This document shows, piece by piece, positions 15,201 to 23,074 of a stretch of DNA of 27,384 bases (position 1 is the stretch's first letter; every line of letters begins with the position of its first letter). The notes beneath the pieces are model-generated. The model was given only the letters and a program-made list of their open reading frames with translations, was not told the DNA's origin and made no database searches. The stretch is from contig DKBG01000229.1 of assembly GCA_002451155.1 (NCBI GenBank), positions 1 through 27,384 of the forward strand. Direction: 5' to 3'. The translations under genes and the position numbers were made by a program. This DNA is from Ignavibacteria bacterium UBA6906 (GTDB taxonomy: Bacteria; Bacteroidota; Ignavibacteria; UBA10030; UBA6906).

Positions 15201-15230
15201 TGGACATCTCTCTGGTTTTTTGCATATATT
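15201..15230 (+). promoter_or_regulatory. Predicted pfkA promoter
   Basis: TGGACA (15201-15206) and TATATT (15225-15230) are 18 bp apart, with a leader of about 40 nt to the pfkA start. An overlapping TATAAT at 15230-15235 would give a 23-bp spacer and is less likely. Confidence 0.55.
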
Positions 15231-15278
15231 ATAATCTACGGGTTTTTCCTTTTACAACAATCATTCGCATACGAAGAC

Positions 15279-16364
15279 ATGAAACTCGCTCGCATTGGAA
15301 TTCTGACCGGAGGCGGCGACTGCCCGGGGCTCAATGCCGTGATCCGCAGTGTGGCCAAACCGGCGATGGCGCATTTCCATGCTAAAGTGTTTGGCATTCA
15401 GGACGGGTATGAGGGCATGGTCGAGGGGCGGTATCGGGAGTTAAGCCCAATCGACGTCCTCGGCATCATCAATCAGGGAGGAACGATCCTCGGAACCTCC
15501 AACAAAGGGGATCCCTTTCACTTTCCGATGGGCGAGAGGGGTAATCTCCGGATCGTTGACGCGTCTGACCAGGTGATCGAAAATTACCGGAACATGAAGC
15601 TTGACGCGCTCATCGCTATCGGAGGGGATGGAACCCAGATCATCGCCCACAAGCTCTATCAGATGGGACTGAATGTAATCGGCGTCCCGAAGACAATCGA
15701 CAACGATCTCGATGCAACGGATATCACGTTCGGGCACGACTCAGCGCGCGCCGTTGCGACGGAAGCGATCGACCGATTGCAGACCACAGCGTCGGCGCAC
15801 CATCGCGTTATGATCATGGAGACCATGGGGCGCTATGCCGGCTGGATTGCCCTTGGCGCGGGGCTGGCGGGAGGAGCGGACATCATTCTGATTCCTGAGA
15901 TTCCATTCTCGTGGGACCGTGTGTTTGAGGCTGTTCTGAAGCGAAGCAAGGGGGCGAAGTTCAGCATCATCTGCGTGGCCGAGGGCGCGAAGGAGGAAGG
16001 TGGGGACATGTCTGTCAGGCAGATGGACAAGAAGCGGACCGACCCGGTCCGTCTTGGCGGTGTCGGGGAGCTTATTGCGAAGCGCGTGGAGGATGAGACA
16101 GGGCTGGAAACGCGGGTGACGGTGCTCGGGCACGTTCAGCGTGGCGGCAGTCCGACCGCATTCGACAGAATTCTTGCGACACGGTTCGGTGCGGTAGCCC
16201 TTCAGTCGGCCTCGCGGGGTGAATTCGGTGTCATGACGAGCCTTCGCGAGAACAATGTCATCACCGTTCCGCTTCAGGATGCAGTGGGCAGACAACGGCT
16301 GGTTCCTCCTGACAGTCAGCTGGTCTTTGCTGCCCGGGCGGTGGGAACCTGTCTCGGCGATTGA
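15279..16364 (+). CDS. pfkA: 6-phosphofructokinase (PfkA family, PKTIDND type)
   Basis: Phosphorylates fructose 6-phosphate to the 1,6-bisphosphate, the committed glycolytic step. Family landmarks: ILTGGGDCPGLNAVIR at the N-terminus, GGDGT at 115-119, PKTIDND at 137-143 with the catalytic D141, METMGRYAGW, and LGHVQRGGSPTAFDR in the second domain. The glycine in GGDGT is the ATP-type residue, while the lysine K138 is common to PPi-dependent and group III enzymes, so ATP use is likely but not certain. At 361 aa it is somewhat longer than E. coli PfkA (320 aa), as usual for group III. It is a single-gene unit with its own promoter; no clear terminator follows. Confidence 0.93.
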   Translation: MKLARIGILTGGGDCPGLNAVIRSVAKPAMAHFHAKVFGIQDGYEGMVEGRYRELSPIDVLGIINQGGTILGTSNKGDPFHFPMGERGNLRIVDASDQVIENYRNMKLDALIAIGGDGTQIIAHKLYQMGLNVIGVPKTIDNDLDATDITFGHDSARAVATEAIDRLQTTASAHHRVMIMETMGRYAGWIALGAGLAGGADIILIPEIPFSWDRVFEAVLKRSKGAKFSIICVAEGAKEEGGDMSVRQMDKKRTDPVRLGGVGELIAKRVEDETGLETRVTVLGHVQRGGSPTAFDRILATRFGAVALQSASRGEFGVMTSLRENNVITVPLQDAVGRQRLVPPDSQLVFAARAVGTCLGD

Positions 16365-16700
16365 GAAGAGCCAATTGACGGCGGACATGTGACGAAGGAG
16401 GACGGAGGGAGAGAACCCACGGATTCAACCGGCCTGGAGTATTCGCGTTCGCAAGCCAGGCAATGTGGGGACGACGATACGGAACACCAGCTGTGTCAAC
16501 GAGCTGACGCCACCCCCGAAGCCCTGATTCCCGCGGTCCCCATCTCCCTCGTCTGAGCGATTCTTCCGCGTCTTCCCCTTGAACTGCAGTGGAATTCCCC
16601 GCAAGGGCAGCCACGGTGCGCCCGGCGTGCAACAGATGGTTCCGTATATCCTCCTTCGCGCTCCCCGCGGGCCCTTTTCCCCGATGTGGGTATCACCCCT
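16365..16700. other. Gene-free stretch between pfkA and the glycosylase
   Basis: These 336 bases contain no supported gene. A hairpin GCCTGG (16432-16437) with CCAGGC (16456-16461) and a 10-bp inverted repeat CGAAGGAGGA (16393-16402) with TCCTCCTTCG (16649-16658) are visible. The minus-strand open frame running through it has no family resemblance and continues into the antisense of pfkA. I see no T-rich terminator. Confidence 0.4.
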
Positions 16701-17612
16701 TCAGAATCCGAATTTGTCGGAGTGCCAGTCTCTGGTCATCTCGAGCCAGAAGAACAGGCCACGCCACTCGCCGTATTCTGCATAGGCTCGTTCGATTGTC
16801 GAATCCTTCACGCGTCGTCCCTGATGACGGAGAGCGGCATACTGACCCCGTGTCCAGGAATCCAATCCCAGATAGTCATACCTGCCACAAAGGCGGAGGA
16901 TGTTCCCTGCCGCGTACGGCCCGACCCCCTTGATGGATCGCAATGAATCGTAGAGATGATCGCTCGGCATGGGTGAAGAGCGGAGCCGCTCAATGTCGAG
17001 TCGGTTCGACGCGATGGTTCGGGCGAGGTCGAGGACGTACGGAGCCCGGTATCCCAGGGAGCAGTGTGTACGGAGGAAGCGCTCGGAACATGCTGCGATG
17101 GCGTGCGCATCGGGAAAGCCGTGAAGACCGTTGCTCATGGACGGACCGAGTTCGTGTACCAGGCGGCTGACCATCTGTCGGGTGAGCGCCCATGTGCAAT
17201 TGGTCGTGCAGATCATCTTCACGATGTCTTCAAAGAGTGTTGGTGCCCGCAGCATTCGTCCTGCACGGGCCCTGGCAATCCATCTGTAATGCGGATGCCG
17301 CCTTGCCACAGAATGGAATTGACCAAATGGTTCATCCATTCTGAGACATGTACGAATCTGGCGCCTGAGCTCCGACTTCTGACCGGGGGTGAATGAGGCG
17401 GACGGGAGGACTTCGACGCAGACGCAATCGTGTCCTTCGCTGAGCGTGCAGGACGCGAGGCGGCCGTTCCCGACGACGACCACGCGGCTGAGGGTCCTGT
17501 GTTCCGTGTCGTAGGAAAACGGGGGAAGGTCACACCACCCATGGCTGTAGGCGGTCCTCCAGAAATTGAAATCCGGAGGAGCCGTGATTGTACACTTGAA
17601 CGTCGGTCGCAT
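16701..17612 (-). CDS. HhH-GPD DNA glycosylase, AlkA/OGG-like
   Basis: A base-excision repair enzyme of 303 aa, probably removing alkylated or oxidised bases. The N-terminal third resembles the AlkA/OGG1 beta domain. The helix-hairpin-helix is SIKGVGPYAAGNIL, and the GPD aspartate is D251 in YLGLDSWTR. The lysine that makes OGG1 bifunctional would sit just after GVG; here the position is occupied by proline, tyrosine or alanine, so a monofunctional AlkA-like mechanism is more likely. An LFEDIVKMICTTNCTW segment is typical of the family. It is the last gene of the six-gene minus-strand run and starts 18 bp after the peptidase stop. Confidence 0.88.
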   Translation of the reverse strand: MRPTFKCTITAPPDFNFWRTAYSHGWCDLPPFSYDTEHRTLSRVVVVGNGRLASCTLSEGHDCVCVEVLPSASFTPGQKSELRRQIRTCLRMDEPFGQFHSVARRHPHYRWIARARAGRMLRAPTLFEDIVKMICTTNCTWALTRQMVSRLVHELGPSMSNGLHGFPDAHAIAACSERFLRTHCSLGYRAPYVLDLARTIASNRLDIERLRSSPMPSDHLYDSLRSIKGVGPYAAGNILRLCGRYDYLGLDSWTRGQYAALRHQGRRVKDSTIERAYAEYGEWRGLFFWLEMTRDWHSDKFGF

Positions 17613-17630
17613 GGGGGCTCTGCAGCGTTG

Positions 17631-19208
17631 TCAGCGCGATGAGAATCGGAGCATGTCCCGAATTTCGGCGATCAACTCATCAGGCCGAATCGCGTTGCAT
17701 CCCGTGATCACAGAGAGCTCATCACCGGTGAGACGATCACCCTTCGCCCAGAGTGATTGCAGGAATGCGCCCGCCCCGGGGTGTTCGTACCAGTTCGGGC
17801 CGTAGGTTGTCGAGAGCCATTTGTTCAGCTGCGCCTCCAGGAACCAACCCCGGAGGTAGGTTGCGGTGTAGAAATGTTCATCGACGTCAACAAGATACCG
17901 TGTCGCGTCTGAGGGATGTCGCTGGTATCCGGCCGCCGACGCCAGCAGGGAAGCGTATCGATTGCCCGGATCAGAAAGACCCGCATGAAGTTCGAGTTCA
18001 TACAGGAGCTTTGCACAGTACCGGCGCACAATGTAGAGCCGGTTGAAGGTCTGTATTCGTATAAAGTCCTTGAGAGTATTTACGGACATCCGTGAGGAGG
18101 CGCGCAGCCAGGCCTGGTTCAGGGGAAGATATTCTGACAGAAACGCGTAGGTTTCGGTCACCGTATACTCGCCGAGGGTGCGGAATTCGAGGGCATGTTC
18201 GGTTGTATTCGCATAGTGTTGTGCGTGACCGAGTTCATGAAAGAGGGCCGCAAAATCATCAAAGCCACCGGCCGGCTTCAGGGTGACCCGGATGTCGCCA
18301 GGGACCTGAATGGCGAAACAGGCTGCGCGAGGATTCTTCTCGGCCCGGGCCGCCGTATCGATCGTGAGATTCGTCATGGATGCGAGGTCGAATCCGAGCC
18401 GGCGGTACATACGCTCGGCGGTCGGCAGGAGTTCCGACTTCGGGTAATAGGGGTCGAACTGGTGCACGCGAAAGAGCAGGGGCGTATCATACCGATAGAA
18501 GTCGGCGGTATCCAGTCCGGCGGTTCTCCGAATAAGGCCGGGGAGGAGTGCGCGATACAGGCTGTCGGTCGACGAGAGGAAGAAGAGTGCCGTCGTTCTC
18601 ATCTCGTCGAGAGGTATACCCTTGAGCTCGCTGATCATTGCAATATAGGATGGATACCCGAGCTCCCGGGCAAGCCGGTAGTATGTTCCCCAGAGTTGCC
18701 GCCGGGCGGGGTTCAGGGCATCGAGCACGCTATCCGCGGCGGTATAGAGCGCGGCCCGTCGCATCTGTCTTGGCTCATTCGCCATAAGGACGGCGATCTG
18801 TCTGTACGGGATCTCCTCCCCGGCGAGTGTGACGACTGAGCGGGCTTCCGCGGTGGCGATGCTGTCAGACAGTGGGGCGACCTCCTGGGAGAGAAACTCC
18901 AGTGTCAGATAACGCAGGAAGTACTGGAGTCGTCTTTTCTGGACCGAGTCAGCCTCTTCCTCTTCCGCCCGCCGTGTCAGAGCGATGTTCTCACGGGTGA
19001 AGAGGCCGGCGTAGGCATGGTAGAGAGAATCCTGGTTCGAGGGGGTTCCATACGCCCAGTTGTTGTACCCCATGAGCGACTGCGCTTCGACGAGTGTTTC
19101 GGCGCGGGCTCTGAGACTGTCGATTGCGCGCACGTCTGCCGGGTGGGTGGGAGCGCAGGAACTCAGAAGGATGCCCACCCCCAGGGCAATCAGGGGATGT
19201 CTGATCAC
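17631..19208 (-). CDS. Zinc metallopeptidase lipoprotein (M3/M2-like gluzincin)
   Basis: A predicted lipid-anchored peptidase of 525 aa that probably digests oligopeptides in the periplasm or at the cell surface. The GTG at 19208 has AAGGAGA (19214-19220) upstream and gives a short lipoprotein signal ending LLSSC with C18. The zinc site is H324-E325-L-G-H328 (FHELGHAQH) and E352 in VTETYAFL is at the right distance for the third ligand. The helical architecture and the late sequence VDVDEHFYTATYLRGWFLEAQLNKWL resemble M3 oligopeptidases, but the protein is shorter than thimet-type enzymes and could belong to a related M2-like group. It starts 11 bp after the rho stop, whose end its ribosome site overlaps. 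Confidence 0.85.
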   Translation of the reverse strand: MIRHPLIALGVGILLSSCAPTHPADVRAIDSLRARAETLVEAQSLMGYNNWAYGTPSNQDSLYHAYAGLFTRENIALTRRAEEEEADSVQKRRLQYFLRYLTLEFLSQEVAPLSDSIATAEARSVVTLAGEEIPYRQIAVLMANEPRQMRRAALYTAADSVLDALNPARRQLWGTYYRLARELGYPSYIAMISELKGIPLDEMRTTALFFLSSTDSLYRALLPGLIRRTAGLDTADFYRYDTPLLFRVHQFDPYYPKSELLPTAERMYRRLGFDLASMTNLTIDTAARAEKNPRAACFAIQVPGDIRVTLKPAGGFDDFAALFHELGHAQHYANTTEHALEFRTLGEYTVTETYAFLSEYLPLNQAWLRASSRMSVNTLKDFIRIQTFNRLYIVRRYCAKLLYELELHAGLSDPGNRYASLLASAAGYQRHPSDATRYLVDVDEHFYTATYLRGWFLEAQLNKWLSTTYGPNWYEHPGAGAFLQSLWAKGDRLTGDELSVITGCNAIRPDELIAEIRDMLRFSSR

Positions 19209-19219
19209 AATGGATCTCC

Positions 19220-20398
19220 TTAGAATTTTCCGAGCAGCGTCTCGTTGGTCGGGTATTGCTCCAGGATCTTGAGTACAGCAAGCATTCCGTCGCGGGGTGA
19301 CAGTCGTGCGATCGATCTTCGGAGGGCCTGGTGTGACGAGACATCCGACCCGAACAGGAGTTCTTCCCGGCGTGTGCCGGAGAGTCCGAGATTGATGGCC
19401 GGGAAGATGCGCTCATTGGCGAGGGAGCGGTCGAGAACAAGTTCCATATTGCCCGTCCCTTTAAATTCCTGGAAGATGAGTTCGTCCATGCGAGAATTCG
19501 TCTCAATAAGCGCTGTCGCAATAATTGTCAGGGAGCCGTGTCCTTCCAGCTTCCGCGCCGCCCCGAAAATGCGTTTCGGGATTTCGAGCGCCCTGATATC
19601 GACGCCGCCGGAGAGCGTCCGCCCGCTGCTCTTTTGGTGGATGTTAAAGGCTCTGCCGAGCCGGGTAAGGGAATCCAGTAACAGTACGACGTCCTTTCCC
19701 CCTTCGACTTTCCGCTTGGCATATTCAAGAACCAGCTGGGCGAGCCGGACGTGGTTTCCCCGCTCACTGTCGCTGGAGCTCGCAAACACCTCTCCACGGA
19801 CCGACCGCCGCATATCCGTGACCTCTTCCGGGCGCTCATCGATGAGGAGGATGACAAGGTCGACGTCGGGGTGATTCGTGCTGACCGCATGAGCGAGCTG
19901 CTGCATGAGCATTGTCTTGCCGGCCTTGGGCGGTGAGACGATCAGTGCCCGTTGTCCTCGCCCGATGGGGCAGAAGAGGTCGACGACGCGGACCGCTCTG
20001 TCATTGGTCTTCCCTTCAAGTTTCAGCCACTCCGTCGGAGAAACAACCTCGTGAGAGGCGAACTCTTCTGTTGCGACCCACCGTTCCGGTGGAAGGTTAT
20101 TGATTGATGTGATTGCGACGACCTGCGGGCTCTTTCCGGTCCGTTCGCGCGCCGAGCCGCGGAGCAGTACTCCGGTCCGGAGCCGGTACTGGCTCAGCAA
20201 CTGGGGCGGGACAAAACAATCAGAGGGAGAACGCTGGAGGGTGAGCGAAAGTGGCCTGATGAACCCATGGCCTTTCGGGTCGGTTTCCAATAGTCCGGTG
20301 CATTCCAGTTCCCGGAGCGGGCCAGGATCATCCGTGGCGGGTGCGGGTGGGGGACGTTCTCTGCGTGGACGGAACGAACGGTTATTTCGCTGGCGCAA
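19220..20398 (-). CDS. rho: Transcription termination factor Rho, shortened N-terminus
   Basis: A hexameric RNA-dependent ATPase that ends transcription. The 392-aa protein has the cold-shock-like RNA-binding domain (about 35-100, GHGFIRP, then RLRTG) and the full motor: Walker A SPPKAGKT with K161, IDERPEEVTDM, Walker B LLLDSLTRLGRAFN, Q-loop RTLSGGVDIRAL and R-loop EEFKGTG-type QEFKGTGNMEL. The usual N-terminal Rho_N helical domain is missing and replaced by about 28 Arg/Pro-rich residues. In the RNA-binding motif E. coli GFGF is GHGF, so one aromatic base-stacking residue is histidine. The start is TTG 20398 with AAAAGGATC before it, overlapping the DUF1028 gene by 17 bp. It may be the only Rho or a second paralogue. 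Confidence 0.9.
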   Translation of the reverse strand: MRQRNNRSFRPRRERPPPAPATDDPGPLRELECTGLLETDPKGHGFIRPLSLTLQRSPSDCFVPPQLLSQYRLRTGVLLRGSARERTGKSPQVVAITSINNLPPERWVATEEFASHEVVSPTEWLKLEGKTNDRAVRVVDLFCPIGRGQRALIVSPPKAGKTMLMQQLAHAVSTNHPDVDLVILLIDERPEEVTDMRRSVRGEVFASSSDSERGNHVRLAQLVLEYAKRKVEGGKDVVLLLDSLTRLGRAFNIHQKSSGRTLSGGVDIRALEIPKRIFGAARKLEGHGSLTIIATALIETNSRMDELIFQEFKGTGNMELVLDRSLANERIFPAINLGLSGTRREELLFGSDVSSHQALRRSIARLSPRDGMLAVLKILEQYPTNETLLGKF

Positions 20399-21416
20399 CG
20401 CTGAGGATCCTTTTAATGGTCGCCTCGTCGGCGAGAAGTGTGCCGGAGGCCGGCAGGCGCGGAACCAGGATGGCCCAGTTCCTGTCTTGCGCGAACACGT
20501 CCCGGAAGATCGGCAATGATTCCTCTATGCGCCCGGCATTTACCAGAGCGGCGGCGTGCCAGAACTTCATTTCGAGGTTATCGGGGAACATTCTCTCAGC
20601 TTCTCCATATTCGTTGAGAGCTCCTTCGATATCGTTGTGTTCGACTGCAAGATCGCCGTCGTTCATATGCTCATATGCTTCGTGAAGCCGGACGAGGCGT
20701 CTGAGTTCCGTCAGCGGTTCGGGGCTGTCTTCGACCCGCAGGTCAACGACACGGTCTGCCCAGGGTCTGCCTGACGGGCTTCCCTTGACGATCAGGATAG
20801 CTGCAGATTGTTTCCCCCGAATATCGCCCCCCACCTTCTGGGCTGCGTCGAGTGCGGCCAACAGTCTCTCGGCGAGACGTCCGCCGCTTGTTTCGAACGC
20901 CTCGGCCATTGCTCCCCAAACCCGGTCATTGAGCATCAGGTTTGCCTGGACGGAAAAGCCACGGCCGACAATGTGGCCTGCATCCTTGATGCAACGCGTA
21001 CCTGTATGTGCAGCGACATTCCCCCGCGCATCGATCATCGCTACCTGTCTCACTTCCCGGCCCGGGTCCACGCTCACAAGGGCCTGGAGGGCTTCGGGCG
21101 CGGTTTTGCCACCGCGCATGAGTTGCAGGCCAAGGGGTCCGTACGCCGGATCGACGAAGGACTGCGTAGCAACGGCGCCAACTCCCGCTTCAGCCCATGT
21201 CACCAGGCTTCCGACAGAGAACCAGTGTGACTGCACGGCCACCCCGAGTTCGCCGGTAACGCTATCCCGTGCGACGATGGAGAAGGTATGAACGGGGCGA
21301 ACTCCTCCCTCATCCTGTGAATAGACAGGTGCCGCCAGCGCGCAGGCAAAGAGAAAGATCATGGCTGGCAGGGTGGATGGGCGATTCCTTTTCGGAGATG
21401 AATGGGCAGTCATCAT
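20382..21416 (-). CDS. Exported DUF1028 Ntn-hydrolase-like protein with TPR-like tail
   Basis: A 344-aa protein with a signal peptide (basic start, hydrophobic 16-30, likely cut near 33). The core (about 42-235) is DUF1028: HTFSIVARDSVTGELGVAV, then VGAVATQSFVDPAYGPLGL and ATHTGT-like AAHTGTRC, with GFSVQANLM. This family has an Ntn-hydrolase fold and is thought to be an exported amidohydrolase of unknown substrate. The C-terminal 90 residues form TPR-like helices with DIEGALNEYGEAERMFPDN. The two adjacent ATG codons (21416, 21413) follow AAGGAA, which overlaps the previous gene's stop region. It is third in the six-gene run. Confidence 0.88.
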   Translation of the reverse strand: MMTAHSSPKRNRPSTLPAMIFLFACALAAPVYSQDEGGVRPVHTFSIVARDSVTGELGVAVQSHWFSVGSLVTWAEAGVGAVATQSFVDPAYGPLGLQLMRGGKTAPEALQALVSVDPGREVRQVAMIDARGNVAAHTGTRCIKDAGHIVGRGFSVQANLMLNDRVWGAMAEAFETSGGRLAERLLAALDAAQKVGGDIRGKQSAAILIVKGSPSGRPWADRVVDLRVEDSPEPLTELRRLVRLHEAYEHMNDGDLAVEHNDIEGALNEYGEAERMFPDNLEMKFWHAAALVNAGRIEESLPIFRDVFAQDRNWAILVPRLPASGTLLADEATIKRILSVAPAK

Positions 21417-21419
21417 GGA

Positions 21420-22121
21420 TCAGATTCCTTTCTGTCTCGCCTTCCTGCGGATTCTGGAAAGACGCTGAACGGTCTCGGTGATCCGTCGGCTCCTCGTCTC
21501 AGGCTTCTTTGCCTGGAGGATCCAGGCGACATATTCCTTCTTGTGTGAAAACGAGGCTGCACGGAAGTTCTTTGCCGCCGTAGTACCGGTCCCAAGCGCT
21601 TTACGCAGGTCCGGCGGCGTCTTTACAGCCCTCTTCCTGGCGTCGATGTACCGACCCGCCTCTGACGAGGGAGGAGCCGCGGAGCTTTTGCGTCGGCCGG
21701 ATGCCCGGCCCGGTTTTCGCCGGAACGCGAACGAGGACCAAATTTCATCGAGGGAGATCAGCGGGGCCCCTGCAAATCCCTTTGAGGAAAGGAAATCCCA
21801 CCCCCTGTCGCGCGTGAGGTCTGTTTGCGCGCCGGAAGACTCTTTGGGAAAACATGCCCAGAGCAGGCCTTTGGGCCTGAGGGCGCGGATCGCATGCGGG
21901 GCGAGCCGAGCGAGCTCGGCTCTATTCCTGACGAACATGATGATCTGGTCGAATTCACCGTCGAGGGTGTCAACGATGGACACATTGCCCGGAAGCGTGC
22001 CGAGAAATTCCTCCTCACTCTCCCTGGCATTGAGGACGGCGATTCTACTGTCTGCCTGTATTCGAAGCTTCTGGGTCAGCGTTTGAGGCATGGAGAGCCC
22101 TGTGTACTCAGGAGAGACCAT
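21420..22121 (-). CDS. DUF3052-like domain fused to YdeI/OmpD-associated-like domain
   Basis: A 233-aa protein of unknown function. The N-terminal half (about 14-130) has the pattern of DUF3052 proteins: KLRIQADSRIAVLNA, an IIMFVRNRAEL strand, GLLWACFPKESSGAQTDLT and a final LDEIWSSFAFRR. A lysine/arginine-rich linker leads to a C-terminal YdeI/OmpD-associated-like segment (about 160-225) with FSHKKEYVAWILQAKKPETRSRR. Two starts are possible: ATG 22121, which overlaps the upstream hydrolase gene by 14 bp, or ATG 22091; neither has a clear SD. It is second in the operon. Domain assignment is by motif memory and the joint function is unknown. Confidence 0.7.
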   Translation of the reverse strand: MVSPEYTGLSMPQTLTQKLRIQADSRIAVLNARESEEEFLGTLPGNVSIVDTLDGEFDQIIMFVRNRAELARLAPHAIRALRPKGLLWACFPKESSGAQTDLTRDRGWDFLSSKGFAGAPLISLDEIWSSFAFRRKPGRASGRRKSSAAPPSSEAGRYIDARKRAVKTPPDLRKALGTGTTAAKNFRAASFSHKKEYVAWILQAKKPETRSRRITETVQRLSRIRRKARQKGI

Positions 22122-22980
22122 CGATCTGTATGAGAAACTTCAGGATTGCGCGGTTGAACGCTCCGGGGTTTCCCGTATGCATGGCATGTCCTGTCCGGGG
22201 GATAATAAGCCGCTCGTTATTTGGCAATGTTCGTTCCAGTTCATTCAAGATCAGGCTAAACATGCGAGGGCTTCGCTCAGCTTGAAGCAGAAGCGTCGGG
22301 GTTTCCAGTGAGGTCAGTTTCCCGCACTCAATCTCCGGCATGTAGCGGGACGATTCCGTTGTGAACTCAAGTCTGAGTTCCGGGGCCGCTTCCAGAATTC
22401 GCGTTCGTGCCTCCGTGGGGAGAGCGTCGTAGCTTCCTTTCCGGCCGATTATTCCGTCGACAAAACGTCGCACGCCCTCCTCCGCATCGCCTCTCTGAAA
22501 CCCTTCGAGCGCAGGTTGAATAGCGTCCCGGGAGAATTGTTCGAGGAGGGATGTTCCCAGCGGGCTGAGGCGCAGGAGGGGAAGAACCGGCGGCTCCGCC
22601 AGCACAAGGGAGCGAACAATTCCAGGTCTTCGCATCGCGAGAATCAGGGCTACATATCCGCCGTACGATGATCCTACAACGTGGACCTTGGGCGTCTCAA
22701 GAGAATGCAGCACAGTCTCCAGGTCTCGTGCGTGGTGTTCAGCGGCATAGACGGTATCCACGCCGTCGACAGCGTTCGGGGGATGATACCGTCTGCTGTA
22801 CGCTGCGACGCGGTACCGTTCCGCGAAGAAGGGAAACTGAGGGGTGAAGTCGCTGAGGCTTCCGAGACTGCCATGGACAAAGAGAAGGAGGTCACCTTTT
22901 CCGGCCTCGACATAGGCAAGGTCAGCCCCGTTCACATCAAGCGAACCGAATCGGGAGTCAAGTGCAGGTGTCAGGGCCAT
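22108..22980 (-). CDS. Alpha/beta-hydrolase family protein
   Basis: A 290-aa hydrolase of the epoxide-hydrolase/esterase type. Visible parts are the oxyanion-hole motif HG (FVHGSLGS, 34-41), the nucleophile elbow G-S-S105-Y-G, and the catalytic histidine in PRTGHAMH near the C-terminus; the acid is probably in or near the LLLQAERSPR strand. There is no signal peptide. The substrate cannot be predicted: the cap domain (about 140-210) has no diagnostic motif. It is the first gene of the six-gene run and lies about 54 bp behind a good promoter. Confidence 0.88.
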   Translation of the reverse strand: MALTPALDSRFGSLDVNGADLAYVEAGKGDLLLFVHGSLGSLSDFTPQFPFFAERYRVAAYSRRYHPPNAVDGVDTVYAAEHHARDLETVLHSLETPKVHVVGSSYGGYVALILAMRRPGIVRSLVLAEPPVLPLLRLSPLGTSLLEQFSRDAIQPALEGFQRGDAEEGVRRFVDGIIGRKGSYDALPTEARTRILEAAPELRLEFTTESSRYMPEIECGKLTSLETPTLLLQAERSPRMFSLILNELERTLPNNERLIIPRTGHAMHTGNPGAFNRAILKFLIQIDGLS

Positions 22981-23033
22981 AGATTGCCAGGAGAGTCAAG
23001 AACCGCTTCTTTCATCATAAAGGACTAACAAAA

Positions 23034-23062
23034 AATATTCAAAATACCGCATTGAATGTCAA
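23034..23062 (-). promoter_or_regulatory. Promoter of the hydrolase-rho-glycosylase operon
   Basis: On the minus strand TTGACA (23062-23057) and AATATT (23039-23034) are exactly 17 bp apart, about 54 bp before the hydrolase start, in an A+T-rich 94-bp gap after the MFS gene. It is the only good promoter I see for the six genes downstream. Confidence 0.65.
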
Positions 23063-23074
23063 TTGATGCAGGCC

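Noticed and set aside
16261..16632. 123-aa minus-strand open frame after pfkA
   Set aside because: A third of it is antisense to pfkA; no motif and no ribosome site.
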